Shown: positions 7,493 through 15,779 of the stretch, one piece after another
Layout: every line of letters starts with the position of its first letter
Position numbering within the stretch: position 1 is the first letter of the stretch
Assembly: GCA_022651385.1 (NCBI GenBank)
Contig: JALCQR010000003.1
Coordinates: forward strand, 1-56,966
Length of the DNA stretch: 56,966 nt
Direction of reading: 5' to 3'
Source: Clostridia bacterium
GTDB taxonomy: Bacteria; Bacillota; Clostridia; Lachnospirales; Anaerotignaceae
Program-made: the position numbers and the translations under genes
Notes under the pieces: model-generated
What the model saw: the letters and a program-made list of their open reading frames with translations, nothing else
The model's database searches: none
What the model was told of the DNA's origin: nothing

Positions 7493-9163
7493 TTAAACTT
7501 CCATAATAATCGGCAGTATCATAGGGCTTCTTTTTGTTTCCTGCCATACATATTCTTTTAAAGCGTCTTTAATAAGGTTTTTTATATACGTCCAGCCAGT
7601 CATACCTTTAAATTCACATTTCGAAAGCGCCTCAGATACTGCTTTTCTTGCGCCTTCCATAAGGTCCTCAGATTCTCTTACATAAACAAATCCTCTCGAA
7701 ATTATATCTGGTCCCGCAAGTATTGTGCCGCTTTCTTTTTCCATTGTGACAACAACAACCATAAGCCCGTCTTCTGAAAGATGGCGTCTGTCACGCAGCA
7801 CGATATTTCCAACATCCCCAACACCAAGTCCGTCAATAAGCACTTGGCCTGCCGGGACAGTACCGTTTACCTTAGCACCGTTTTTTGAAATCTCAAGCAC
7901 ATCACCGTTGCCCATAAGAAAAATATTTTCTTTAGGTATACCCATTATAAGAGCAATCTCTTTATGGCTTGTAAGGTGCATATACTCTCCGTGCACAGGC
8001 ATAAAATATTTTGGCTTTGTAAGTGCAAGCATTAGTTTAAGTTCCTCACGGCAGGCATGGCCTGAAACATGCACATCGGCTATTCCCTCATAAACAACAT
8101 CTGCACCTTTTTTCAAAAGTTCATTTATTACTTTAGAAATCATCTTTTCGTTTCCTGGTATGCTTGAAGCACTTATTATTATCTTGTCTTCAGGTTTTAC
8201 AGAAACCTGCTTATGCTCAGACGAGGCTATACGTGAAAGTGCGCTCATAGGCTCACCCTGTGTACCTGTTGTAATGATTACAAGCTGGTCATCAGTGTAA
8301 TTTTTAATTTCAGTAATATCAATGAGAGTGTTTTCAGGAACGGTAAGGTAATCTAACTCTATTGATGTCTTTACAGCATTTACCATGCTTCTGCCTACAA
8401 TTGCAACTTTTCTTTTGTACTTTGCCGCCGCGTCCATTATCTGCTGAATCCTATGGATATTTGACGAGAATGTGGCAACCATTATTCTGTTTTTCGGAGT
8501 ATCCTCAAATATCCTGTCAAATACAAGCCCTACCGACTTTTCAGACATTGTAAAGCCTTTTCGCGAAGCATTTGTGCTATCGCTCATGAGAAGCAATACG
8601 CCTTGTTTTCCAAGCTCAGCAAATCTTTGAAGGTCAATTACTTCTCCCCCGATTGGGGTATAGTCGATTTTAAAATCACCTGTATGCACTATTAATCCGA
8701 GCGGTGTCGTAATCGCAAGCGCCACAGCGTCAGCTATTGAATGGTTTGTGTGTATAAACTCAACTTTCATCTGCCCCAGCTTTATTGATTCTCCCGGTAC
8801 AACCACATACCTTTTGGTCGATTCCATAAGCCCATGTTCTTTAAGTTTGTTTTCAAGAAGTCCTATTGTTAAAAGTGTGCCGAAAACAGGCACATTAAGC
8901 TCCTTTAAAACATAAGGCAACGCCCCTATGTGGTCCTCATGGCCATGGGTTAATACTATACCGCGTACCTTTTCGCTGTTTCTCTGAAGATAAGTTATAT
9001 CCGGTATTACCATATCTATTCCGAGCATGTCATCTTCAGGAAATGCGAGCCCACAGTCAATTACGATTATATCTTGGCCATATTCAATCGCTGTCATGTT
9101 TTTCCCGATTTCGTGCAGTCCGCCAAGAGGTATAATCTTTAGTTTCGGTTTTTTTGCTGCCAA
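7493..9163 (-). CDS. rnjA: Ribonuclease J
   Basis: A metallo-beta-lactamase/beta-CASP ribonuclease with 5'-3' exonuclease and endonuclease activity, central to mRNA turnover and rRNA maturation in Firmicutes. It has 556 residues, the normal length. The zinc-binding HGHEDHIG lies at residues 73-80, and further metal-site histidines appear in HTNHSIADA and HTGDFKID. The beta-CASP region contains MSDSTNA, and PVHGEYMHL carries the last catalytic histidine. The start at ATG 9163 is preceded by AAAGGAGG. It stands alone, with terminators on both sides, so it is probably transcribed as a single gene. Only one RNase J is visible here; rnjA rather than rnjB is a best guess. Confidence 0.95.
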   Translation of the reverse strand: MAAKKPKLKIIPLGGLHEIGKNMTAIEYGQDIIVIDCGLAFPEDDMLGIDMVIPDITYLQRNSEKVRGIVLTHGHEDHIGALPYVLKELNVPVFGTLLTIGLLENKLKEHGLMESTKRYVVVPGESIKLGQMKVEFIHTNHSIADAVALAITTPLGLIVHTGDFKIDYTPIGGEVIDLQRFAELGKQGVLLLMSDSTNASRKGFTMSEKSVGLVFDRIFEDTPKNRIMVATFSSNIHRIQQIMDAAAKYKRKVAIVGRSMVNAVKTSIELDYLTVPENTLIDITEIKNYTDDQLVIITTGTQGEPMSALSRIASSEHKQVSVKPEDKIIISASSIPGNEKMISKVINELLKKGADVVYEGIADVHVSGHACREELKLMLALTKPKYFMPVHGEYMHLTSHKEIALIMGIPKENIFLMGNGDVLEISKNGAKVNGTVPAGQVLIDGLGVGDVGNIVLRDRRHLSEDGLMVVVVTMEKESGTILAGPDIISRGFVYVRESEDLMEGARKAVSEALSKCEFKGMTGWTYIKNLIKDALKEYVWQETKRSPMILPIIMEV

Positions 9164-9236
9164 AAAAAGTCCTCCTTTAGTTTTATTTTTTCCGTTCCTC
9201 TTTTATTTTTTGGCTGATGTTTTGCATAAAAATAAA

Positions 9237-9277
9237 GCAGAAAGGTCTATTCCGCCCCATTCAAAAGACATTTCTGC
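9237..9277 (-). terminator. Terminator of the ireB-ruvX-DUF1292 operon
   Basis: On the minus strand GCAGAAA, one mismatch, GTCT, a 17-base loop, AGAC, one mismatch, TTTCTGC, followed by TTTATTTTT. It lies 14 bases past the DUF1292 stop. Confidence 0.75.
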
Positions 9278-9291
9278 AAAATTTTAAAAAA

Positions 9292-9594
9292 TCAGTCATC
9301 TATCTCAACATCGTACTCATCACTTGAAAGCTGAAAAATAGATGCTATTTTGTCAAACTCATTGTCATCTTCAATAAGTTCATATACATCTTCTTCACCA
9401 TCAGATGCGGCTTTTCTGAATATTGCAGCCTCAGCATCTTCTTCGTCGATAAGTTCCGATTCAATAGCAAGTATATATTCTTTGCCGTTATCAGTAATTT
9501 TGTCTAATACAATAAAATCAGTTTCCTCTCCTGTTTCGTCAGTAAGAGTAATTGTTTCAAGTTCATCCATTAAATCATTGTCATCAATAGACAT
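9292..9594 (-). CDS. DUF1292 (YrzB-type) protein
   Basis: A very acidic 100-residue protein with the DUF1292 core ITLTDETGEETDFIVLDKI, then YILAIESE and IFRKA. The family is widespread in Firmicutes and its function is unknown. The ATG at 9592-9594 has GGAGGAG upstream. A longer in-frame start (9612) would contain that ribosome-binding site, so I reject it. The start overlaps the ruvX stop by 11 bases. It is the third gene of the conserved ireB-ruvX-DUF1292 trio (yrzL-yrrK-yrzB in Bacillus subtilis), which implies translational coupling. Confidence 0.9.
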   Translation of the reverse strand: MSIDDNDLMDELETITLTDETGEETDFIVLDKITDNGKEYILAIESELIDEEDAEAAIFRKAASDGEEDVYELIEDDNEFDKIASIFQLSSDEYDVEIDD

Positions 9595-10048
9595 TATCTT
9601 TCTCCTCCGCATTATCGCTGTGATTCGTTTTCAGATAGTTAAGGTAACCCTGCAATATAAATACTGCAGCCATTTTATCAATTACGCCTTTCCTTTTATC
9701 ATGGCTCAAGCTGGCCTCAAGCAAATATCTGTCCGCCGCCACCGTGCTCAGTCTTTCATCCCACAAAACCACATCTATATTTTTAAACCTTTTTTCAATA
9801 CGTGCTTTGTAGGCATTTGTTTTCTCACATCGGCTTCCTTCCGTGCCGTCCATATTTTTAGGATACCCAAGAACAATTTTTTCTATTTTATATTTATCTA
9901 TTAATTCGGCAATGCGTCCGAGACTTTGTTTGTACTCAGCTGGATTATTTCTTCTGATTATCTCAAGCCCCTGAGCAGTCCAGCCAAATTCGTCGCTTAC
10001 AGCAACGCCGACCGTTTTGTCACCATAGTCAAGGCCAAGTATTCTCAC
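9584..10048 (-). CDS. ruvX: YqgF/RuvX pre-16S rRNA nuclease (putative Holliday junction resolvase)
   Basis: A 154-residue RNase-H-fold protein. It starts MRILGLDYGDKTVGVAVSD, the first catalytic aspartate segment. LGYPKNMDGTEG follows in mid-protein. DERLSTVAADR and a final DKMAAVFILQGYL complete the set of acidic residues. The family was first annotated as a Holliday junction resolvase, and E. coli YqgF is implicated in 16S rRNA 5'-end processing. It is the middle gene of the ireB-ruvX-DUF1292 operon. The length is normal. Confidence 0.94.
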   Translation of the reverse strand: MRILGLDYGDKTVGVAVSDEFGWTAQGLEIIRRNNPAEYKQSLGRIAELIDKYKIEKIVLGYPKNMDGTEGSRCEKTNAYKARIEKRFKNIDVVLWDERLSTVAADRYLLEASLSHDKRKGVIDKMAAVFILQGYLNYLKTNHSDNAEEKDNVY

Positions 10049-10061
10049 AACTTAAACCACC

Positions 10062-10331
10062 TTATTTTTCAGTATTATTTTTTATATAACTGTCAACAAG
10101 CTCCTCAAGAAGCTCATCTCTTTCAAGCCTTCTTATTATGCTTCTTGCGTTATTGTAACTTGTGATATATGTAGGATCGCCCGAAAGTATATAGCCTACA
10201 ATCTGGTTTACAGGATTATAGCCTTTTTCAGCAAGTGCCTTATATACGGCAACAAGTATCTTTTTTGCCTCTGAATCCTTATCTTTTTCAGCAGCATTAA
10301 ACTGCATTGTCTCGTTAAATTTTTTATCCAT
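10062..10331 (-). CDS. ireB: IreB family regulatory phosphoprotein (UPF0297)
   Basis: An 89-residue protein matching IreB/YrzL along its whole length, with the hallmark [20 protein letters not shown] followed by [17 protein letters not shown]. In Enterococcus faecalis IreB is phosphorylated by the PASTA kinase IreK and affects cephalosporin resistance. The N-terminal [12 protein letters not shown] holds the threonine (about residue 8) in the position where the family is phosphorylated. It starts at ATG 10331 behind GAGGAG. A candidate promoter lies at 10382-10410. It is the first gene of the trio with ruvX and DUF1292. Confidence 0.93.
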   Translation of the reverse strand: MDKKFNETMQFNAAEKDKDSEAKKILVAVYKALAEKGYNPVNQIVGYILSGDPTYITSYNNARSIIRRLERDELLEELVDSYIKNNTEK

Positions 10332-10381
10332 ATGGCTTCACTCCTCAGGCACTTTTTTTTATAACGATATATCTTACAATA

Positions 10382-10410
10382 ATGATAATATAAAACCACC
10401 TAATATGCAA
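10382..10410 (-). promoter_or_regulatory. Candidate sigma-A promoter of ireB-ruvX-DUF1292
   Basis: TTGCAT (10405-10410), 17 bases, TATCAT (10382-10387) on the minus strand, just beyond the mtaB stop codon. Confidence 0.55.
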
Positions 10411-10421
10411 ACAGTAATTTT

Positions 10422-11714
10422 TTATTCTATAATTTTTCCGTAAGCTTTTTCATTTTTATAACTTTCAATTATGACATTTTTTATAGTATTTTTTAGCTCA
10501 TTTTCCGTTTTAACCCAAACATTTATATAATTTGAGGTATGTCCTTCATAATAATCGCCGTTTCGCTGCTCAAAAAGCACAGGCAAAGTTTCACCAATAA
10601 ATTTTTCCCCAAACTCAGCTTCGCTTTCTTCGCTTGCCTTTATCATCTTTGCCGAACGCTCAGCTTTAACCGAAGACTTTATTTGTTCCTTCATTTTGGC
10701 TGCCGGAGTTCCCTTTTTAGGCGAAAACGGAAAAACATGTATCTTACTAAACTTGATTTTCTTTGCAAATTCCAAACATTCCAAAAAATCTTCTTCAGTT
10801 TCCCCAGGAAAGCCAGTTATAATATCAGTTGTTATAGCCACATCAGGCCAAGCCTCTCTAAGCATATTAATTGCATCTTCATATTTTTCGGCAGTGTAGT
10901 GTCTGTTCATTGCCTTTAAAGTCTTATCACATCCGCTTTGAAGCGACAAATGAAAATGGTGACACAATTTTGGCATATTTTTTATTTCATTAATAAAATT
11001 TTCCGTAACTATGCTTGGCTCTATGGAACTTAATCTAATTCTTTTTATGCCGTCAAACTGCGATACTTTTTTCATAAGCGTTACAAGATCGCTTTTATGA
11101 TTATCTTTTCCATATGATGCCGCATGTATTCCGGTAAGTACAATTTCTTTAAACCCGTTTTTTTCTAATACACCGACTTCATCAAGTATATCCTGCTCAT
11201 CACGGCTGCGTATAGGTCCTCTTGCATAAGGGATTATGCAATATGAGCAAAACTGACTGCACCCATCCTGAATTTTAATATATGCTCTTGTACGTCCCGC
11301 AAGTTTGTTTACGGATATTTTCTCAAATTCTCTTTCATTCATTATATCTTCAACAAAACATGCTTTTTCTTTTGTTTTCAGAAATTTTTCAACTTCGTCT
11401 ACAATTTTGTTTCTTCCGCTTGTGCCGACAATAATATCTACTTCATCAATTTTTTTTATATCATCCGTTGACACCTGTGCATAGCATCCTGATGCCACAA
11501 CCACGGCATTTTTATTGATTTTTTTTACACGCCTTAAAATCTGGCGCGATTTTTTATCTCCGTAATTTGTTACCGAACACGTATTTATAACATATATATC
11601 GGCATAGTCGGTAATATTTACAATTTCATATCCTCTTGCTGCAAACTCCTCAGCCACCGCTTCACTTTCAGCCTGATTAACCTTGCACCCAAGAGCAAAA
11701 CTTGCTACCTTCAT
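10422..11714 (-). CDS. mtaB: tRNA t6A37 methylthiotransferase MtaB
   Basis: A radical SAM enzyme that adds a methylthio group to N6-threonylcarbamoyladenosine at tRNA position 37. The N-terminal UPF0004 domain shows LGCKVNQAESEAV, NTCSVTNYGDKKSRQ and ASGCYAQ, which hold the second cluster's cysteines. The radical SAM motif is CSQFCSYC in DGCSQFCSYCIIPYARGP. A TRAM-like C-terminal domain follows. GCKVNQ and the TNYGDKKSRQ segment favour MtaB over MiaB. The chosen start, ATG 11712-11714 (430 residues), has GAGGT upstream; a longer start would overlap the HAD gene. It begins 5 bases after the HAD gene stop. Confidence 0.93.
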   Translation of the reverse strand: MKVASFALGCKVNQAESEAVAEEFAARGYEIVNITDYADIYVINTCSVTNYGDKKSRQILRRVKKINKNAVVVASGCYAQVSTDDIKKIDEVDIIVGTSGRNKIVDEVEKFLKTKEKACFVEDIMNEREFEKISVNKLAGRTRAYIKIQDGCSQFCSYCIIPYARGPIRSRDEQDILDEVGVLEKNGFKEIVLTGIHAASYGKDNHKSDLVTLMKKVSQFDGIKRIRLSSIEPSIVTENFINEIKNMPKLCHHFHLSLQSGCDKTLKAMNRHYTAEKYEDAINMLREAWPDVAITTDIITGFPGETEEDFLECLEFAKKIKFSKIHVFPFSPKKGTPAAKMKEQIKSSVKAERSAKMIKASEESEAEFGEKFIGETLPVLFEQRNGDYYEGHTSNYINVWVKTENELKNTIKNVIIESYKNEKAYGKIIE

Positions 11715-11719
11715 TCTTT

Positions 11720-12508
11720 TTACCTCGTAAGACACAGCTTTTTTATTTCCCTGATAACCGCATCGGAATCATTTGTACCGGTAATAAAAGCTGCTTTTTC
11801 CTTTAATTTTTCATCAGCGTTTTCCATGGCAAAACTATATCCTGCTTCCTCAAACATTACTTCATCGTTAAAATCATCGCCAAACACAGCCGTTTCATCA
11901 AAACCGATTCCGAGCATTTGTTTTATTTTTCTTATTGCAAGGCCTTTGCTTACTCCTTTTTCCACAAAGTCTATACAGTTTTTCCCTGAAAGCGTAACAT
12001 TGCAGTCATTTGCAAAAATACTTTCCATAGGGGAAAAGTCCCGCCTGAAATCCGTACTCGTATCAGTAACGGATAATTTTACAAAATCATCATCAATACT
12101 TTGAACTTTATCAGCAAATTCCGTTACGAATCCAAAATATTTCGACATGTTTTTACATAGTTTTTCATTATTGGAATATGCCTTTTTAAGTCCGCTTAAG
12201 AAAAAAGTAAGGTTATCGGTCTTGTTTACAAAATCACACAATTTATATACGGTTTCACGCTTCATTTTTTCCACAAAAACAGTCCTGCCTCTGTATTTCA
12301 CATTGGCTCCGTTTTCACATATTAAAATAATACGGTCCTTAACAGGTGCAAATATCCGTTCAATGCTGGAAGACTGTCTTGCGCTTGCCACTGCAAAATG
12401 TATTCCCTTCTCTTCAAGCTTTGGGATTAAGTTAAATATATCAGTATCAAAAGTTTTATCACTTCTTAAAAAAGTTCCGTCCAAATCTGTTGCAATAAGT
12501 TTAATCAT
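11720..12508 (-). CDS. Cof-type HAD-IIB phosphatase
   Basis: A 262-residue cytoplasmic hydrolase of the haloacid dehalogenase superfamily, subclass IIB. Motif I is LIATDLDGTFLRSDK at the N-terminus. The motif II region lies near AVASARQS, and the C-terminal motif IV is FGDDFNDEVMFEEAGYSFAM. The C2B cap lies between. Such enzymes dephosphorylate sugar phosphates, nucleotides or vitamin phosphates, and sequence alone does not give the substrate. It sits between the unknown 181-residue gene and mtaB, probably co-transcribed with both. Confidence 0.88.
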   Translation of the reverse strand: MIKLIATDLDGTFLRSDKTFDTDIFNLIPKLEEKGIHFAVASARQSSSIERIFAPVKDRIILICENGANVKYRGRTVFVEKMKRETVYKLCDFVNKTDNLTFFLSGLKKAYSNNEKLCKNMSKYFGFVTEFADKVQSIDDDFVKLSVTDTSTDFRRDFSPMESIFANDCNVTLSGKNCIDFVEKGVSKGLAIRKIKQMLGIGFDETAVFGDDFNDEVMFEEAGYSFAMENADEKLKEKAAFITGTNDSDAVIREIKKLCLTR

Positions 12509-12518
12509 GTTTCACCAA

Positions 12519-13064
12519 TCAATTTATTCTTAATACAAGAGGGAGAATAAGCATGGCAATATTTACATCCTTGCCAGATATCCAGATTACATACGGCTTT
12601 AAAGCGCACCATTTCCCCTTCTTTGTATTTTTGCTTTCAACTATTTTCTGAATTTTGTCAATATTGGTCAGTATTTCTTCCCTTTCAGAATTTCCAAGAC
12701 CATTCATATTTAATATTACTTTCCTTGTGTCCTCAAATGACAAATCATAAAGTCTGCCCTCGACACCTTCATTAATAAAGTATTCTTTAACCGCCTCATT
12801 GCTATAATTATTAGCTCTAAACATCTCAAGACGCTGAATGACCTTACGCACATTATTTTTATACTTTTCCGTAGTTTTTTCTTCACCCTCGAAAACAGTA
12901 ACAACTTCGAGGCCGTCTGAAAGGCCGTCTATAATATCATTATACCTTAAAACTAGCATATTAAAAAGGCCCTCGAGTCTATTTAAATCATTCGGATACT
13001 GGCTAAAAATCTGTCTGCTTTGTTTAATATCGTCATCAAGCATCATTTTTGTAACATCATCCAT
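12519..13064 (-). CDS. Unrecognised protein upstream of the HAD phosphatase and mtaB
   Basis: A 181-residue protein I cannot assign. It is largely helical and acidic at the N-terminus, starting MDDVTKMMLDDDIKQSRQIF. The middle region (about 75-140) is charged and also looks helical. The C-terminus is a short hydrophobic stretch (VNIAMLILPLVLRI) that is too close to the end and too short to be a clear membrane anchor. The start has no strong ribosome-binding site (GGCTGGTGATAAAAT precedes it). A sigma-A-like promoter lies at 13097-13125, so it is probably the first gene of the unknown-HAD-mtaB operon. Confidence 0.75.
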   Translation of the reverse strand: MDDVTKMMLDDDIKQSRQIFSQYPNDLNRLEGLFNMLVLRYNDIIDGLSDGLEVVTVFEGEEKTTEKYKNNVRKVIQRLEMFRANNYSNEAVKEYFINEGVEGRLYDLSFEDTRKVILNMNGLGNSEREEILTNIDKIQKIVESKNTKKGKWCALKPYVIWISGKDVNIAMLILPLVLRIN

Positions 13065-13096
13065 ATTTTATCACCAGCCTTAAAGGTTTATTCTTA

Positions 13097-13125
13097 ATTG
13101 TATCACACAAGCAAGTATAAAACAA
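13097..13125 (-). promoter_or_regulatory. Candidate sigma-A promoter of the 13064-to-10422 operon
   Basis: TTGTTT (13120-13125), 17 bases, TACAAT (13097-13102) on the minus strand. It lies in the 77-base gap after cbiC. I see no terminator hairpin there, so read-through from the cobalamin operon is possible. Confidence 0.5.
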
Positions 13126-13141
13126 TATTTTAACAAAACAA

Positions 13142-13777
13142 TTATGGCAGTTTGGATGCCATTATAGCCAAAGCGTTTACAATAGCCGTCGCAACAGTGC
13201 TCCCGCCCTTTCTGCCGTCGGAAATTATATACGGTACATCAAGAGTTTTTATAAGCTCCTTTGACTGCACCACATTTACAAAGCCAACCGGAACACCTAT
13301 TATAAGCACAGGACAGGCTTTTTTTGATTTTATTAAATCATATAGTTCAACAAGCGCCGTGGGAGCATTGCCAATAGCAAAAATATATTTTCCGCCGTCC
13401 ATGCAGGCTTTTATCATGCTGGCCTGAGCACGTGTGGTACCGTTTTTTTTGGCATACTGTGCAACATCGCCATCGCTCATAAAACATTTTACATTAACCC
13501 CAAATTTTTCAAGCCGCTTTTTATTAATTCCGGCTTTAATCATATTTGTATCAGAAATTATATCGACACCATTTCTTATGGATTTAAGAGCTGTTTTTAC
13601 AGCACTGTCGGAAAAAACAAGGCTTTTCTCAAATGAAAAATCGGCTGTGGCATGAATTACTCTTTTCACTATAGGCTTTATTTCTTCATCAATTTTTGTT
13701 TCAAGTTCGCTTTCAATTATTTCAAAACTTCTCTTTTCAATATCTGCCGGAAGTATGTTTTCAAGTTTGGTTTTCAA
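13142..13777 (-). CDS. cbiC: Cobalt-precorrin-8 methylmutase CbiC
   Basis: Moves the C-11 methyl group to C-12, giving cobyrinic acid at the end of corrin ring assembly. The 211 residues carry the CbiC/CobH signature: IEKRSFEIIESEL near the N-terminus, VKRVIHATADFSFEKSL with the catalytic histidine, and TRAQASMIKAC, APTALVELYDLI and GVPVGFVNVVQSKE. It is the last gene of the cobalamin operon. Its start overlaps the cobA (btuR) stop by a few bases. Confidence 0.95.
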   Translation of the reverse strand: MKTKLENILPADIEKRSFEIIESELETKIDEEIKPIVKRVIHATADFSFEKSLVFSDSAVKTALKSIRNGVDIISDTNMIKAGINKKRLEKFGVNVKCFMSDGDVAQYAKKNGTTRAQASMIKACMDGGKYIFAIGNAPTALVELYDLIKSKKACPVLIIGVPVGFVNVVQSKELIKTLDVPYIISDGRKGGSTVATAIVNALAIMASKLP

Positions 13778-14295
13778 TATTCTATCCCCTTTCGGGCAGC
13801 TACTCCCCTTTCATAGGGATGACGGATACATTTCATTTCGGTTATGTAATCAGCCCTGTCAATGAGATATTTTTGTGGCTCTCTGCCTGTAGCCACTACT
13901 TCAACCCCTTTTTCACAAAGTTTTATTATTTCTAATACTTTATTTTTTTCAATAAAACCGTATTTAAGTGCCGACAAAGCTTCATCCAAAACAACCAGTG
14001 TGTTTTTATCTGTTAAATCATTAATGCATGTATCAAGAAGTTTTGAATAAGCAGTCTTTGCTTTTTTCTTCAGCGTATCATCCATATTCCAATAAAAACC
14101 AAAGTTTTCATCGCATCTTAAAACATTAATGTTTGAAATATTTTCGAGAATATTTATTTCGCTGCTTTTTATGCCTTTCATAAACTGTACAAATATCACT
14201 TTCATTCCGCTTCCGGCAGCACGAACACAAAGCCCTATCGCAGCAGTTGTTTTTCCTTTACCGTCACCGCAATAAATATGAAAATACCCCTTCAT
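13774..14295 (-). CDS. btuR: Cob(I)yrinic acid a,c-diamide adenosyltransferase (CobA/BtuR/CobO type)
   Basis: Attaches the 5'-deoxyadenosyl group from ATP to the cobalt of cob(I)yrinate diamide or related corrinoids. The P-loop GDGKGKTT lies at residues 10-17, in the family's HIYCGDGKGKTTAAIGL context. VIFVQFMKG and LDEALSALKYG follow, and then ATGREPQKYLIDRADYITEM. The 173-residue length is normal for the type. Its ATG shares a base with the cobQ stop codon, so the two are translationally coupled. Confidence 0.94.
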   Translation of the reverse strand: MKGYFHIYCGDGKGKTTAAIGLCVRAAGSGMKVIFVQFMKGIKSSEINILENISNINVLRCDENFGFYWNMDDTLKKKAKTAYSKLLDTCINDLTDKNTLVVLDEALSALKYGFIEKNKVLEIIKLCEKGVEVVATGREPQKYLIDRADYITEMKCIRHPYERGVAARKGIEY

Positions 14296-15776
14296 TATTT
14301 CATCCCCATTATTTCATAAATCAAATCCAAATCAATGCTCTTTCTTACATTGTCTGCAAGCAAATCATATTGTTTTTCTCTGTAGCTTTGGTAATCAAAT
14401 TCTTTGCCTTTTTCTATTCCCTTGATTTTGCAGAGCATTGCTTCCATGCCGTCAATCATATCCTGACTGTCAAAAATACCGTGAATATACGTTCCAAAAA
14501 CATTTTCCGAAACACACCCGTCATTTTTTAAATCATCGGTTTTGCTAAAATATAAGCCACTATTGCAAGTTGTTTTTCCCATGTGTATTTCATATCCATG
14601 AAATTTCCTGCCTGAAAGAGACCCAAAAATACCATCAAGTTTACATACTTTTCCGCTGGTTTGTCTCTGATTTTTTTCTTCCTCAAAAACAGTGTCAATT
14701 GGCAAAAGCCCCAAACCGTTAATTTTTCCGCCGCCTTCTGTGTTATATGGGTCGCTGAGCAAATTCCCAAGCATCTGGTATCCTCCGCAGATACCTATAA
14801 TCGGCGTATTCTTTGACCCAGCCTTTTTAATTTCGCCTTCTATGCCGTTTTGCCGCATCCATTTTAAATCTGAAATTGTGCTTTTGCTTCCCGGAATAAT
14901 AATTAAATCTGGATTTTTAAGCTGTCCGCGTTTTTTTACATATCTGACAGATACGTTTTCGATATTTTCAAGAGGTGAAAAATCAGTAAAATTTGAGATT
15001 TTCGGAAGCCTAATTACCGCAACATCAATTGCATTTGTCTTTGTTTCATTCTCAAGCTTTGAGCTCAAGCTGTCCTCATCATCAATATCAACATTTATGT
15101 AATCTATTACACCCATTACAGGGATTTTGCATAAGTCCTCAAGTGTTTTAAGTCCCGGTTCAAGTATTTTTTTATCTCCTCTGAACTTATTTATAACAAG
15201 CCCTTTTATAAAATTTCTTTCGTTATTGTCAAGAAGCATAACCGTCCCGTAAAGCTGAGCAAAAACCCCGCCTCTGTCTATATCACCGGCTAAAAGCACA
15301 GGTGAGTTAAGCATTTTGGCAAGACCCATATTTACAAAATCGTCTTTTTTGAGGTTAATTTCGGCCGGACTTCCTGCCCCCTCGATAACAATAATGTCTG
15401 CTTCTTTTTCAAGCTCCTTAAAAGCATGCAGCACATCAGGTATAAGCTCTTTTTTAAACTTATAATAGTCCGAAGCAGACATGTTTTTTAATACTCTGCC
15501 GTTAACTATTACCTGAGAACCCACATCTGTTGTAGGTTTTAATAGCACGGGATTCATATATGACGTCGGTTCGGTTTTGCAGGCTTCGGCCTGTACAGCC
15601 TGCGCTCTGCCAATCTCAGAGCCGTCTTTTGTAATAAATGAATTTAGCGCCATGTTTTGTGATTTAAATGGTCGTACTCTGTATCCGTCTTGAGTAAAAA
15701 TACGGCAGAGAGCTGTGCATAAAAAGCTCTTCCCGGCATTTGACATGGTACCCTGAATCATTATTTTCTTTGCCAA
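14295..15776 (-). CDS. cobQ: Cobyric acid synthase (CobQ/CbiP)
   Basis: Amidates adenosyl-cobyrinate a,c-diamide at positions b, d, e and g using glutamine and ATP. The N-terminal dethiobiotin-synthetase-like domain starts with a P-loop-like GTMSNAGKS (9-17) and has KSQNMALNSF and MNPVLLKPTTD. The C-terminal class I glutamine amidotransferase domain has the nucleophile cysteine in GICGGYQMLG and GYEIHMGKT, and a histidine near TYIHGIFDS. The 493-residue length is normal. It lies between the threonine-phosphate decarboxylase and btuR genes. Confidence 0.96.
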   Translation of the reverse strand: MAKKIMIQGTMSNAGKSFLCTALCRIFTQDGYRVRPFKSQNMALNSFITKDGSEIGRAQAVQAEACKTEPTSYMNPVLLKPTTDVGSQVIVNGRVLKNMSASDYYKFKKELIPDVLHAFKELEKEADIIVIEGAGSPAEINLKKDDFVNMGLAKMLNSPVLLAGDIDRGGVFAQLYGTVMLLDNNERNFIKGLVINKFRGDKKILEPGLKTLEDLCKIPVMGVIDYINVDIDDEDSLSSKLENETKTNAIDVAVIRLPKISNFTDFSPLENIENVSVRYVKKRGQLKNPDLIIIPGSKSTISDLKWMRQNGIEGEIKKAGSKNTPIIGICGGYQMLGNLLSDPYNTEGGGKINGLGLLPIDTVFEEEKNQRQTSGKVCKLDGIFGSLSGRKFHGYEIHMGKTTCNSGLYFSKTDDLKNDGCVSENVFGTYIHGIFDSQDMIDGMEAMLCKIKGIEKGKEFDYQSYREKQYDLLADNVRKSIDLDLIYEIMGMK

Positions 15777-15779
15777 AAT

